DNA of 64,000 bases from Andrena cerasifolii (GCF_050908995.1 NC_135124.1:5084001-5148000), one strand, 5' to 3'. Positions 1 through 13,100 are shown, numbered from the stretch's first letter. Notes: generated by a model not told the origin, from the sequence alone. Made by a program: numbers and translations.

Positions 1-390
1 ACTTGGGCGTTTAGAACTTTCAAAATTTCAGCAGCTCGATGTTACCAGATTTTAAGACCGCGGCAGATTGATATCTGAAGTGTCCTGTTTAACGAGCCTT
101 ATTAATTAGAAAATTCTAAGTTTAAAGAAAGGTGGCGAGGTACATTGATAAGAAAATTACCACGAGATAAGATTTTTACAAATACTATGGTAATGAAACG
201 TATAATAGAATGAGCCAAGTTATGCAGGAAGCTACCAACCCACCATGATCTGAAACTGAGTAAATTTAGTTCGAAGATTTTAATTGTTGAAGAAGAGTAG
301 CTTTATTTCTATTGGGTATATTTTATTTCTGGTTATTGTTTTACAATGTTTTCAATGGGTTGTTTAATAATAAGTAGTATAATTAATATT

Positions 391-532
391 AATAATATAA
401 TAATATAATAATATAATAATATAATAATATAATAATATAATAATATAATAATATAATAATATAATAATATAATAATATAATAATATAATAATATAATAAT
501 ATAATAATATAATAATATAATAATATAATAAT
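391..532. repeat. 8-bp microsatellite (AATAATAT)n
   Basis: About 17 to 18 head-to-tail copies of AATAATAT run without a visible interruption and then grade into irregular AT-rich sequence up to about 595. The perfect copies point to recent slippage. There is no coding potential. Confidence 0.95.
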
Positions 533-1491
533 ATATTAATATATTAATAATATTAATATATTAATAATATATAAATAATATTATTTTAAATTTTCTGTAC
601 TTTTTTGCTTTTTTTTGCTTTTTAAAATGGAACTGTGGCTTGGTAATTTAAATAATTATATAATGTAAGAGTTGTTTTATGGATCAGTCATTTCCCTAAT
701 AGCATTTATTGTTGGCATTTTGATGGCCATTTAATTCCCAACGTGGGGATACTGTGAGCCATCCAGAAATGCTACTGAGGTTTGTGCAAAATAAAGATTC
801 CAAACTTATGGGATCCGCACCCCGTTCACCTAATTCTTTGTTACTTTGAGGATTAGTAGATTTCTGCATGACTTGGCCCGAACATCCTCCCAGCTTTGGT
901 GTCGCGATAATTTTGTCGAACCTGCTACGATTCCTGCCTCCTCTGGATGTCCGCATAGAGCACGGGGGTATTATTTTTCCCGTGCACCGAGACGAGTCCC
1001 GGTCACGTGCTAAGTCGATCTCTAACGGCCGCGTTCAACGTACGATATTCTTCCAATGGTGCATGCACCTGATACGTATGAGTCGCACTTGTTACACGCC
1101 CCAACATTACACCACACTAATTCGTACTGTAACCGTTTCCTACAGTGACGCACGTACCGACACGGAAAATATCCGGTCATTTATAGGGGGTGAACGCTAC
1201 ACCTGCTGCCAAGCTACAAATAGGGGTTTTAGACGGTGACGCGCGTATAGGAATGTAAATTGTTACTTCCTGCAAGTGCATAATTGCATCCCTCCCTTTG
1301 GCGTCGATAAGCAACAGTTCGTTCGGTAAAATCTAGCAGGGGCAACTGAATCCAAGAATGATTACTTTAAAAATTTTAATTTTATAGATTAGTGTGTCTT
1401 AGTAATTATTTAAGTTGGGGCTGACAACAAAATAAGAGAAATATAATATTGTCAAAATTTGACTTCATTCTTTGTAGGGGTATTCAATATG

Positions 1492-1925
1492 CCCCCCCCC
1501 CCAGATCATGTTAATAGAATAAATAATGAGACAAATCTTCAGAATAAAAATTGGTTTGTGGGATAGAATTTTCTTGATATTACAATATATATTTTGGTAA
1601 ATTATTAAGATTAAAATTGATATAATTAATCCAATTACACCTCCTAATTTGTTTGGAATTGCCCGTAAGATTGAATAAGCGAACAGAAAATATCATTCAG
1701 GTTTAATATGAACAGGGGTAGATATTGAATTAGCATAAATAAAATTATCCGGGTCTCCTAAAATATATGGATATCGTATAATGATTAAAACATGAATAAA
1801 AAAAATTAAAATAAACCCTAATATGTCTTTAAATGTAAAATATAGCTGGAAAGGAATTTTGTATTTATTTCTTCTTGTTCCTAAAGGATTATTAGACCCC
1901 TTAAGGTGTAAAAAAATTGTTTTTT
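1492..1925 (-). pseudogene. cob: NUMT: nuclear fragment of mitochondrial cytochrome b
   Basis: On the minus strand the translation carries cytochrome b landmarks in order: FLHLKGSNNPLG, KIPF, YFTFKDILGF, LGDPDNF, TPVHIKPE, then a TGA (positions 1693-1695) exactly where the family has tryptophan, followed by YFLFAYSILRAIPNKLGG. TGA read as Trp, and AGA as Ser beside NKYKIPF, fit the invertebrate mitochondrial code, so the piece came from arthropod mitochondrial DNA. It covers roughly the last third of the protein. A frameshift lies near 1560-1600, because the C-terminal FILLTW-like segment is in another frame, and the copy ends at a C-run (about 1491-1502). The upstream part of the frame (about 1926-1956) does not match cytochrome b. 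It is a dead nuclear insertion with no expected function. Confidence 0.9.
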
Positions 1926-2167
1926 CGTTTCCTTGATTCGCAAATGTGGAAAGCACGAAGTGTTTATTATTAGCAAAATATATTTGTTTTAATATAAAAA
2001 TAAAACATTTTTTCTTTTAAATCATTGGAAAGTTGCACGATATGGTTCTGATACCCTTTCCTGAAGATTCGTGCATCCCTTAAGCTCCGATTAAATCGTC
2101 AGAGTCTGGATTTATCAGTTTAATTACCACTTGTACAATGCCAAGCAGTGAATCCTGTACAAATAAC

Positions 2168-2762
2168 ATTAGTTTATACTGAAAATGTACATTTGATAGG
2201 AGACGACTTCTCTTATGGATTTTCTCCCGCTGAATTCGAAAATCAAGGTTAACTTTTTTTATGGAACAGTTTTTAAGATATCGTGACTTCTTCAATTTTT
2301 TTACCCCTTCACTTTAAAAACCATATCTGGAGCTTGATGTGCCCGATTTGGTCGTTCTTGGTACCAAATGAAAGACATTGAAATGATGAACAAATATATA
2401 CAATGGGACCTTTAATTGGTTAAGCGGTTCAAAAGAAAGTGGCCGACAAGTCCATTTGTCAAAATGTGGGATTTGTATTTATTCACTCAATCGCTAATAA
2501 CTTTGTCATTTTTCGGTCGATTTACTTCTGGTTGGTGTTATTTTTTGCGTAAAAGCATCAGCTTTGCGCATATGAAGAGAAACCGGACGTTTCTTATCAA
2601 TTTCTATTTTTTCGTGATAAAGTAAAAAAAAATAAAAAAATCACAATATCTTAAAAACTGTTCCATAAAAAAAATTTTAACCTTGATTTTCGAAATCAGC
2701 GGGAGAAAATCCACAAGACAAATCACCTCTCATCAAATGTACATTTTCAGTGTAAACTAGTA
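2168..2762. mobile_element. Fold-back element with arms of about 120 bp
   Basis: The left arm (about 2168-2292) and right arm (about 2640-2762) are inverted copies. Both carry a segment reading GTTCCATAAAA on one strand, a CTTGATTTTCGAA-type core and a GAAAATGTACATTT end. The loop of about 350 bp has short chance frames only. Arms differ at roughly one base in ten, so the insertion is not recent. No clear target duplication was seen and the superfamily is unknown. Confidence 0.7.
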
Positions 2763-4270
2763 TAATTCGTCAAATATTTCCTGTCATTCGGGAAATAAAT
2801 ATTCAATATCTCGGGATTACTTCGTTAAAGATCAGAGAATAAATCATGGCAGCACCAGCTGAAATCGGAAAAAACAATACAGGAGTACGGAGCAAACCTT
2901 CCACTCCTGATTCCTCAGAACAGAATTCAGCAGTGAAGTGTTTAGTAATTGTAAGTGCAGGACCGTGTCAGAGGATGCGCCTAGTCGCTATGCGCACACC
3001 CGATACCGACTGCTTCTTACGCGCGCACCGCCACACTCTCAGGCAACGTACACGCAGTTTCCCACGGAAATTTCCGGCAATTTGCGAAACGTTCCGACGC
3101 GCGTCTCCACGCCGTGCCAAGGTCGTCTCGCACAACGCATCGTAACACTTTCTCGAGGCACGTCGGATCGCAATGCTCCTTGTGGCTCAAAAGAGTTAGA
3201 TATTAGACTTGCTTCAAACGAATACACACATATTTATTTCGGCCGAAAGTAACGCTGACAGTCGAACGTTCGGAACCCACAGTTTCGCAAAGCCACCGGT
3301 AGGTGGATGCAACGACAATGCTAAAATATTGGGAATCACCCAACAACGCAACTTAAAGGGGATTCCTTTTTTTTAAACTCTGCAGGTTTGTAGGGAACCT
3401 TGGAATAAGTTTTCGACAATTTTCTTCTCTGCTAGTTTTTAGTTCTTCAGGGTGAGAACACCCCTTATAGATTAATGTTTACTTCTCCATTTTTCTGTAT
3501 AGGTATCTTGAAAGCTATAGTAGATGTAAAAAGTTTGGTGAAATGAAAATTTAAGGTAGTTCCTGAATAATCTGCTGAATTCAAGAATCCTTTCAAATTT
3601 CGTTCGAAACTAATTTGGAATACAAGAAACCCTTGTACAAAGTTCAAACTCGATTTACCACATAGTTATTGAGAAATTGTTAATAAAATTTTATGCAATT
3701 TTAACACAGTGGCATATGGCAGAGTCGAAAAAAGAGGGTTATAGTTTCAGTTTTTCTCCTGAAACAGGAAACCTATGTTCAAGAAGTGTACAAAAATTGG
3801 CACGAAAGTACATCGTAAGTGTCGGGAAATGAATTTATTAATTTCTGCGAAACTGACCGCATGGTTTCTTCGTAAATGCCCATAAAAAATAGGTTTACGT
3901 GCAAATTTTTCAGAAACTACGTGGAGCAGTCAACGTGGCAACGTCGCAGAATCGACACAATGTTCACACATTTAAATAACGAACGACGATTCAAATTCAT
4001 ATGAACATTTTTTCTGACATTTTGGTTATAAAAGACGCTACGAATGAATGCGACGTTGTCAGATCTGCTGCTCCAATTCACTATGCTAACCAGTTTAATA
4101 TTCAATTTTCGTATTACAATTATTTATATTAACATTGAACTTTTTAAAAAATATATACATGATGTTATAAATTATTATTATTATTTCCATAGTATCATAC
4201 TACTGTATATTTATCGTTTATTACTCAACTCTAATTTGACTAACATAGTCGATTAGGAACTACCTTAATT
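2763..4270. other. No recognisable gene
   Basis: Mixed unique-looking sequence. A GC-richer patch (2930-3200) carries overlapping short frames on both strands but no recognisable protein. The rest is AT-rich with stops in all frames. Confidence 0.5.
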
Positions 4271-4271
4271 G

Positions 4272-4675
4272 TTTTATGCCCTGTAAAACTGTGCAATGAA
4301 GTTATTTAATTATTTGGGTTCGGGCACATTTCTTTATATAAACTTCCAATTTTAAACAATTTCATTGCACAGTTTTATGGAGCATAAAAACTACTAAATT
4401 TCCATTTTACCAATTTTTATAGCTACTACAGTTTTATAGTAGCTATCAAAAATTGGTAAAATGGAAATATAGTAGCTACTATAAAACTATAGTAGCTATC
4501 AAAAAATGGTAAAATGGAAATATAGTAGCTACTATAAAACTATAGTAACTATCAAAAATTGGTAAAATGGAAATTTAGTAGTTTCTATGCTCCATAAAAA
4601 TGTGCAATGAAATTGTTTAAAATTTGAAGTTTATATAAAGAAATGTGCCCGAACACAAATAAATAAATAGTAATA
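4272..4675. mobile_element. Fold-back element with internal 53-bp tandem repeat
   Basis: Outer arms around 4305-4440 and 4545-4670 are inverted copies sharing TTCGGGCACATTTC, CATTGCAC and CATTTTACCAATTTTT segments. The centre holds three tandem units of about 53 bp (phase points 4444, 4497 and 4550), each with a TAGTAGCTACTATAAAAC stretch that is itself nearly self-complementary. A second small inverted pair (4272-4295 against about 4366-4390) overlaps the left arm. The nested hairpins suggest a non-autonomous MITE-like element. No coding frame. Confidence 0.75.
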
Positions 4676-4758
4676 ATTAAAAGTATGCAGGAAAATAGGA
4701 AAGCACAATTAACCTTTAAGGGGCGTTTTCACCCCGAATAACCAAAAAGTAGTAGAAA

Positions 4759-5010
4759 CCAGCGGCCGTAGCCGTGATGGAAAACACTGGTTCTCATTAG
4801 ATCACCGAAGTTAAGCATCACGAGGCGGTGTACTGGGAAAAGATGGGAGACCAGCTTTCTCCCGGTGCGCTGCTGAAACCCAAAGAAGAGAGGGGGGAAC
4901 ACAAAAATTGGACTATACTTCGTTGAGCAATATAAGCAAAAATAAGCTTGAAACGCCATCCTGCTTAAAACACAGGAAAACAATAGAAACAAACAAAAAA
5001 CAGTAGCAGA
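4759..5010 (+). mobile_element. 5S rRNA-derived SINE, copy 1
   Basis: The head resembles 5S rRNA in the sense orientation: GGTTCTCATTAGATCACCG, then AGTTAAGC, then GATGGGAGACC and a box-C-like CCGGTGCGCTGCTG. These correspond to the region upstream of box A, box A, the intermediate element and box C of the pol III internal promoter. Downstream comes a tail with TTCGTTGAGCAATATAAG and A-rich sequence. Organisation (5S head plus LINE-like tail) is that of the SINE3 class. A second copy lies near 41.84 kb with the same tail. It is not a functional 5S gene because the 5' stem is replaced and the 3' end runs into the tail. Confidence 0.85.
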
Positions 5011-5369
5011 AAATAAAAATTGCCTGATACTTACATTAAGGTTATCAACAAACCTGTAAAGTTTAAAACAAAATCGGAATTTTGGGGTTACCAAATTTCC
5101 CTTATTAGCTACGCAGGTACCTACATACTTTATGATCATAAGCATCCGAAGAATTGAACTTTTAAATATCCAACTAAATTCATATTCACATTCAGCAAAT
5201 ATTCTGCGAGCTTTGAACAGATTAAATATCAAAGAAATCAGTAAACTATTGATTTCACAACAGCTAAACTTACAGTTGACATACAGCTCACCAATTTATC
5301 ACTGGAAAAGCCTAATTTGTCCTTGTTACGCATCAAGTGTCCTTCCTACCCGAGCGCGGAATGTACCAC

Positions 5370-5560
5370 ACTGCGTTCCAGATTAGAGCATACTCGTTTC
5401 GCGCAGGGATACACTGTCGATTGGTAGTCAACCGGCAGGAATAGTGCTGCGACCAATCGCGTAAGTGCTACGACCAATCACGTATCTCAGATCCGTGGGA
5501 GCTGCGCGGGTCGGTCGCGAATCGGTAGGGGCGTTGGTACGCTCTTATATGGAACGCAGT
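5370..5560 (+). mobile_element. MITE with about 23-bp TIRs, copy 1
   Basis: The ends are inverted copies of CTGCGTTCCATATAAGAGCG (left end slightly diverged). The 191-bp body contains two near-repeats of ACCAATCRCG separated by about 20 bp. A second copy sits inverted near 10.91 kb. No convincing target duplication is visible, so the superfamily is left open. Confidence 0.8.
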
Positions 5561-8500
5561 TTAGATCTCTGGTGACTTTAACGAATGGAAAGAAATTAAC
5601 GTACTTATTATCGGGTAACATGGCGCGCAATTTGAAAGGTACACAACAGGAAGTTGATTTTAATATACGCAGTATGATTGACACGCTTTTATGATCCCTA
5701 ATGGTCTGGCCGATCGACGCGATGCAACATGAAGCGCTTCATGGTGCGCAACAAGGGGCATCGAACATGCTATCCCAGCGTCGTAAACAGTTTTAAATCG
5801 AAACATCAGGAATATATCACGTTTGACGCGCACGCATTCCATGCTGCACCGCGTGATGCATCGCATGCCGCACTGCATCGGCGCACAGTTGGGTTTAGAG
5901 AGGACATTAATTAAACTCGGCGACTCTAAAATTAGCGCGATTTTCGTGTTTTGACGGCGCACGAGCGAACGGTCGTCGCGCCGCTGGCTCACGAGATTTT
6001 TGACACGCACCGCTGACTTTATTCAGTGATTTTGTCACGGTTAATAACGTGAGTAAAGGAAAAGTAAACTGTATCTGGTAATAACCCTCTGTCTCTTAAC
6101 AAAATTGGGCCCACTCTTATTTCGGGGGGTTATTATAGAGCGCACTTCACTGTCTGTAATTCATTGAATAATCGGCAATAGTTTTGCGGATTAAAGAATT
6201 CAACTCAACGTTTGTTAAATTAATAAATGTGTTCTTTAGACTAACAAGGGTGGTTCGGCAACCCGCAAATTCAGAAAATTATGAAACTCGGTGTCCAAGT
6301 AGAGTAGTTTATCCGTAACGCAATCCTATTTTTAGTTGGTGCCATAGTGCAGTTTTTTAGGGTGAAATCACCCCTTGAAAAAAATGCAGAATTTTCTTTT
6401 TCGTGGAATATCTCGAAAACGGTAAGAGATATCGAAAAGGAGTTTAAACAAGAGTTGCATCCTTATTTTATATCTACAAAACTGCGTAAAAATAATTCTC
6501 GAAAAATCCATATTTTTCAAGTTACCCCCACCACCAACCCTTAAAATTAAGTTTTTGTATTTTGTAAATATATGCCGAAATACCTCTGGATAATCTCTTT
6601 TCATACATATATATAGTTTGTATATTATATTTTTTCTTGTAAACAAATATAACCCCTATTATCGAATTTGAAGTCCATTTTAGCAGTTTCCAATAATAAA
6701 ATGGGTTCTTAAAGCAATGTTTAAATTATTGTTAATATAAAGTTTAGACAGCTTTCAATTATTCAGGCAAGACAGTACGTTAGGGTATAAAATATTTTTT
6801 TAAATATTTTTTTCTCAGATACAATATTGACGTAGGTGCCAAAAGTTGCCCAAGGTGGTCCATAATCTGAGTTTGAAAGAATTTTTTTCTCGGATTTTAT
6901 CTTCAGATTGCGCATTGTCACCAACGTATACAATTTGTATGAAATTTTCAATTTTTAATGAAAATTTTTATTTGCTGTCGATTTGCTTCTAACCCCTTAT
7001 AATAGGTATAATGATTATCTGTATTAAAAATATGTTTGCATACAATATTCGATCGTTCAAATGTCTATAATCGCAGAGAAAATAATATTTAAAAAGTATC
7101 ACATGTTGCTTTTAAGCGAGTTGTACGCAACTGTTTCCCCGGAAACATAAACACACTTCCGCTACGTTTTAATAAGTTCATTTTTTGCACAAGTTTGATT
7201 TTTTAATTGAATTCCATAAAACTTCGTAATGCTAAGAAAACTATTAAATGTATTTATTTTAGAATAAAAAAGGTATTCGATAATCGGTTAAAAGAATCCT
7301 AACTGTTAGTAATAATTAAAAGATTAAAGCATTGTTAGCGTCAAACCACCTCATCAACAAATAATTCCAAGAGAAATAATTGATGAACGCTTTTGAATAT
7401 TCGGCCAATAGACCGAGTATAATTAAATGGCATCTAAGATACTTATCAAGTATTTTTGTACAATGAAAACCTTTTAAAACTACTCTGGAAGAATTTATTC
7501 TGCAACAATTTAACCCTACTGCACCTATTCACCCGCAGACAAACACGAAGAACGAAACCTTTCTGACGCTTTCCAATTTTTCTCCTCTCTTTAAAATTTG
7601 AATTCCGTTTTCAAATTTTCCGAATATTTTGTATATCCACAGGGGAGTGGAAATTATAGTCGATGGATTAGACTCAAAGAAAACATAAAGGTCAGAAGAG
7701 GCTGGGAAAAAGGTTTTAAATTTTGTTCATGTCTCAAGCCTTCAAGTAGCCAGTTTTCTTCCAAAAAGCGCCGCGCACGCCGCTCTGGCTGAGCGGCTAC
7801 CGGCACGAGAATGTGTCTTACCCCTCATTACCGTAACAGCGTATTAAGTCATCCTCGCTTTCATAAAGGCTTGTCGAATGATTTACGAGATTCAATTGGC
7901 TACGGCGCTCGCGCGGGGTCGTGTGCGGCGCGCCAATAAAATCGACGCTTAAAAAGCAGCCGATGAATATTTACGTCCGTAGACGCGCAAAGCTGGGCCG
8001 TGAAGAGCGCACATCGGCTGCGTTCGGTTTTTTGCGCGAAAGTAACGACCGGCAAAACGATTGGCCCTACATCGCCTTTCGCGTTATCGCTGCTTTCAGA
8101 GCACCTGCGAATCCGCCTGAAAAGTGCGCCGCCAGATATCGATGGAAGCCTCTAAATCCACAGGAATTCCCGGGGCCGGTGTCGTTGCCAGACAATAAGT
8201 GGCACAGTGTTACGCGTAGGGACAAAAGTCGAGAGTCCGAAGTGTTTCACCCACAAATTCTTGTACCTTAAAATGTTAATAAAGGAACGTAGGTTTCAAT
8301 GGTACCTACAACTTCTGCTGAATTTAATAATTTGTTGTCAAAAGTGGTACTAGAAATTTATTACAAATTTCGCTGCATTTTTTTCAAACACGTGCCATTG
8401 GCAGAATGTTTATGCTTTTCATTTGGTTTTTATAAGTCGTGTTTAATACTGTCATACCTTCAAAACTGCCGAGTCAGTTTTTTACAATACCAACAGTTTG

Positions 8501-10023
8501 TACTAATTCTTTATGTTAAATTTTTATCAACTTCGATGGGTCTTTTAAAAAAAATACCAAAAAATACCTTCGTGATTTTTTGTATATTAATTTAGGGATC
8601 ATTAAACTTTATATTAACGTCAATTTCATCTGCTCGAATTTGCACGAAACAGAAAACATAGCGAAAATCATTATTAAAGGGGTAGTGGACTATTTAAAAT
8701 GGATTTGCAGGCGATTTTTATGGCATGTTTAAAAATTCATTCCTCGCTTGTGCAGGTGATTTCAGCAGTTGGACTTATCCGAATCCAAAAATACAAACAG
8801 ATTCTTGATCAGTATGACTGTCGCTATGACCCGAACTAGAATAAATGATTTATCCTTTAAATTAACAAAATGGCGGGCAAAGTACAAGAATCAATGTATT
8901 TCGGCTGTGTTTTCTGTGCTATTTTCGATTTTAAAAGTAGGTTAGACTCAACAGAAATACTTGGTTGTAGCACCGGCCAGAGGCATAGGTATATAGAATA
9001 ATCAGTTGAATTTATAAAGCAATCGATTCGATAGATTTCGAGATTTTACCATCACCATGTGAAAAATTCACGTTTCGAGAAAAACGCGTTCAAAGTTTTC
9101 ATCTATGGAGGCCCAGCCTCTGCGCTCCCTACAAAACGCCTATGTAGAAGCTAAAATAATTGGAATTTTTCAATGAAAATTTAACAGTACCTACATTCTT
9201 GAGGATATATACTTTCGAAAAATATTAAAAAATAAAATCGATTTTTTCAAACCGTCTAACCAGAATGACCCATTAAAATGATAAGTGGCTATCCCTTCCC
9301 AGGATTTTAAATTAGAATAATGAAGGATGTGATCTGAAACTAATGATCCAGGGAATAGAATGAACGATTAAAGGGGCGTGAACGATTTATCCCCTACTTA
9401 TGAAACACGGAATATAAGCCATCAGAATCGTTAAACAAAGGTGGCAGCGAGATACGTTCACCGTGGTATCGACGCCTCGTTCACCTTTATTTATTAACGC
9501 GGCGCTTTTGCCCGCGCGCCGCGCAGAAAATTACGATTGGAGGGACGAAGGGATCGGGAGCGCGCACCGAGAGGAGCCTTTATTTACGGAGCGAGCATGT
9601 GCCGTCGTTCCTAATAATTCAATAAGCGACGCGCGGCAATAATTATTCCACTTGTCCGATGCAATCGAGCCTGATTGGAGTTAACTGCGCCGTGTGCGTG
9701 TACATATCGAGCGCAGCAAGAAAGTGTATAAGCTCGTACCGGCTCCCTGATTGATACAGATGACTACATCCGACTGATGTGTGGGCCCCGCAGAAGGAGG
9801 CGCCCGAGAACAGGTTCGCGCATCCCTACGAATGCTTCTTGAACGTCGGAAAAACGGCCCCCTGAAAGCCATTGACGGGTGCCACTAGAACTCTGATACT
9901 TGCAGCCGTATACCTTGACAGTCACCGCGTGCTGACCTCGAGCAACGCGAACACTTTAATGACGAGCTTTAAAATTAATTTCGAGTAGTGTATGCCATGA
10001 CTGATAGACAATGGTATTCAAAG
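5561..10023. other. 4.4 kb without recognisable gene or element
   Basis: Frames are short and overlap on both strands. GC-richer patches (7770-8240 and 9450-9900) have no recognisable protein. AGGGTGAAATCACCCC at 6359-6374 is a small hairpin with analogues near 3450 and 53105. I see nothing else that I can name. Confidence 0.45.
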
Positions 10024-10867
10024 GGTCTAGCAGGGTAAGCATCGGCAAACGGCCCTCATGCCGATGCTTGGAGTTGTTATTTTTTAAACAATGCTCCTTG
10101 TCTGAAACACCATTATGTACAGTTTTAATACGGGGGTAAACGCCCTTAACTTTATTATTTTTTTTCTCGGTTATTACTTAAGATATTTAAATGAAAAAAA
10201 AACGAGAAATAGCTACATACTAACTGCACTTCATATATTGTTCTAAAAATTATAAATCAATTATTAAGGGTAGAAATAAATAATTAATTCTTTGGGGGTG
10301 GTTTGTGGAAACAACCCTTTGAGTGACCATCTCCAAAAAAATTAAGAATAATGCTCTATTATCGAGTTATTATATATAAAAATCTGAAGATAGTCGTGAT
10401 GGTGGAACATAGTTAAATAAATACTCTTTCTTGTCACAAAACCCCACCTATTTATAATATATTGATCTTCATTAAATTATTTAACAATGTTCCACCATCT
10501 CGACTATCTTCAGGTTTTTATATATAATAACTCGATAATAGAGCATTATTCTCAATTTTTTGGAGGTGGTCACTCAAAGGATTGTTTCCATAAACCATCC
10601 CCAAAAAATTAATTATTTTTTTCTAACCTTAATAATTAATTTATAATTTTTAGAAAAATATATGAAGTGCAGTTAATATGTAGCTATTTTTCGTTTTTTT
10701 TTCATTTAAATATCTTAAATAGTAACCGAGAAAAAATAATAACTTTAAGGACGTTTACCCCCGTATTAAAACTGTACATAATGGTGTTTCAGGCAAGGAG
10801 CATTGTTTAAAAAATAACTCCAAGAATCGGCATGAGGGCCGTTTGCCAATGCTTACCCTGCTAGACC
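10024..10867. mobile_element. 844-bp near-perfect palindromic element
   Basis: Arms of about 400 bp meet near 10440. The left end starts GGTCTAGCAGGGTAAGCATC and the right end is its inverted copy. Matching pairs run along the whole arm, for example TACAGTTTTAATACGGGGGT on the left and ACCCCCGTATTAAAACTGTA on the right. Each terminus also forms its own small hairpin (GCATCGGC with GCCGATGC), degraded on the right. There is no open frame of note. It is a non-autonomous fold-back element of unknown superfamily. Confidence 0.85.
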
Positions 10868-10911
10868 TTTTGGGTCGATACCGCTTTCTTTACTTGAAGT
10901 TACTTCTGCAT

Positions 10912-11100
10912 TGCGTTCCATATAAGAGCGTACCAACGCCCCCACCGATTTGCGACCATTCTGCGCAGCTCCCACGGATCTGACGCACGCGATTGGTCGT
11001 ACCACTTTCGCGATTGGTCGTAGCACTTTCCCTGCCGGTTTACTACCAATCAGCACTGTATCCCTGCGCGAAACGAGTACGCTCTAATGTGGAACGCAGT
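10912..11100 (-). mobile_element. MITE with about 23-bp TIRs, copy 2 (inverted)
   Basis: Same element as at 5370-5560 in the opposite orientation, sharing the TIR, the paired GATTGGTCGTA motifs and the CCCTGCGCGAAACGAGTACGC end. Only 44 bp separate it from the palindrome ending at 10867. The two copies differ at many positions, so neither is a recent duplicate of the other. Confidence 0.8.
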
Positions 11101-13100
11101 GCAGATTTGACTAAAACGGCATCTACTCGCTATTTTTAGGTTAACAATATTAACAATCAAATTTCAAGTGATTGGGTTCCAACTGCATTTCACAAAAGCG
11201 TCACTTTAAAAAGTATTCTTCAGCAACGGAGCAGACGAATATAACTGATCCCTTTCCTCTTCCCAAATGAAAAATATTTGAAAGATGCGTGTCATTACTT
11301 TCGAGTAGCTTCGGAAGATATTCCTTTGGATTTGATTTGCAGAAACTATGCGAGTTTAAGTCCACCGTATAAATTTTCCGGATTCCTTTCGTCGAAGCAC
11401 CGTTGTCAGATTAAACTTATAAGACAGCTCAATCGCAGACGCGATTCAGCTCGCTGGAATTATCATTGAACGTAAAGCCGGAATGCCTCCTTGGACAGAT
11501 AATTGGAAACTATTCTAGGAATCCCAACGAGGGTCAATACACTTTACCAGCTGATGCTTAAAAATTAACAGGGTGTTCCTTCAACGACTAGCGATACAAT
11601 GGCAGCAGGGGAAGACACAGATGCTGGCTGAATCGGACCGGCTATTTTATCTGCTGCGGGGAGGTACGGATAGAGAACGATACTGACCGCTCGCAATCCA
11701 TTCGGTCGCGAATTAGAAATTAGTTGTCGTGCATTTACATGCTGCGCAGGTGGCCAGTCGCAACCAGACCGGTCACTGTTTTCAGGGTAAAACAAGTTTC
11801 GCCGCCGTAAAAAAAAAAAACGACGGTCTACTCGGCCAGCGTGAAACCGGTGCAATAAAGATTCATGATCTATAATACCATGACATTAGCGAGCAGCAAC
11901 GAAAAGTGTCAATTTGAAAAATTCGCTGCTCTAAAAGCCAGCTGTCAGGAGCCTATGGCGGCTGCCTCCCTAGGCGGTCCCTGGGCATTTGAAAACTGGT
12001 AAATATCGCGAAGGCAGCAGAGGTTGCTTGCTGATATTATTGGGGTCATACCGAAGTCGGTGAGCCATTCAATTCGCGCATCTAACTTATAAACAACGAC
12101 GACATGCAAACTGACGAAAGCTGTTCAAGTCCCTTTGAGAACTGTGACTCGATGAAAATTACTACACCCGTTTCCTGAATTTTCGCGAACGAAGAAACTA
12201 GCCGGCAGCTCCGGCAGGTTCACGAGAAGCGATTTCAAAGCAACATCCACCGGTTCAAGAGTTCAATTGCAACGTGTCAGTACAAACGTAGAATGAAGTT
12301 CTAGCAGCGACGAGTTCGCCTGTTCGTGGCAAGAGCAATAACCACTCGGCGATCAGGGGGACCGGCGGGGTGCCATTAAAATCTCATGATTCGTCCATCA
12401 AGTTACATTTATCTCGCTCGGCATCATAAGAACGGTAATTCTGCTGAAAACGCGTGTTCGCTGCAAAAAAAAAGAAGCCGTCTGGGCAAACAGCGACCTA
12501 GAAATGCATAAAAAACGGCAGGGTAACGCGCCTAATTACAGATAAAAGCGTACGAGTGAAACGGGCTGCACAGCGGGGTCTTTTCGAACAAACGGTTGGC
12601 GTAGACCCATTCGAAAGTAGACGCAGAAAAATTCGCAGCGGATTTTCCAGCCAGCTCCCGAGCTATCTCGAGTACCCTGCGACTGTCAGGTATGAGCGAA
12701 GTTAACGACGGGCGATTCGAAAGGGATGGGCTATGTTTTGCGTGAAGAAGCACCAATAAAACCAATCGTGCTCTGCTGTAAATCCATCTGGTGTACTCGC
12801 AGCGTCGCAGATACCGCGAGTGGCTGGTGAGTACGCGACCAGATAGCCTCGGCAGCAGCCTGGCCGGCCGAAGGAGCGCATAGTTGAGGAGGTTTGCAAG
12901 TGGAATAGATATATAGGTGGGACGCAATCGGGGCCAGGTGTGGCTCGACCTGATGCTCGAAGCGAGCGAACAGATTAAACCCAAGCGTTTGTTGGTTCTC
13001 CTGGACTGAAAAATACGTAGTTTATCCTCGAATCTTTTTAACCACGCGTAGCTGGAAATGTGCGAATGAGGAAGGCGATGGTTTAAAAGAAAAGAGAGCT
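11101..13100. other. No recognisable gene
   Basis: Unique-looking sequence with moderate GC. The longest frame, on the minus strand at 12532-13107, has no recognisable domain and low-complexity basic composition, so I do not call it a gene. TTAACAGGGTGTTCC near 11567 resembles the ends of some insect repeats, but no partner is visible. Confidence 0.4.

Noticed and set aside
4763..4880. A functional 5S rRNA gene
   Set aside because: The first part of 5S is replaced by unrelated sequence shared with the second copy, and the 3' end continues into a retroposon tail with no pol III T-run terminator at the expected place.
4729..5232. 167-codon minus-strand frame
   Set aside because: It reads antisense through the 5S-derived SINE, so it is a repeat shadow.
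7786..7800. TGGCTGAGCGGC as a tRNA A box
   Set aside because: No B-box (GGTTCRANNCC) and no acceptor stem at the right distance.
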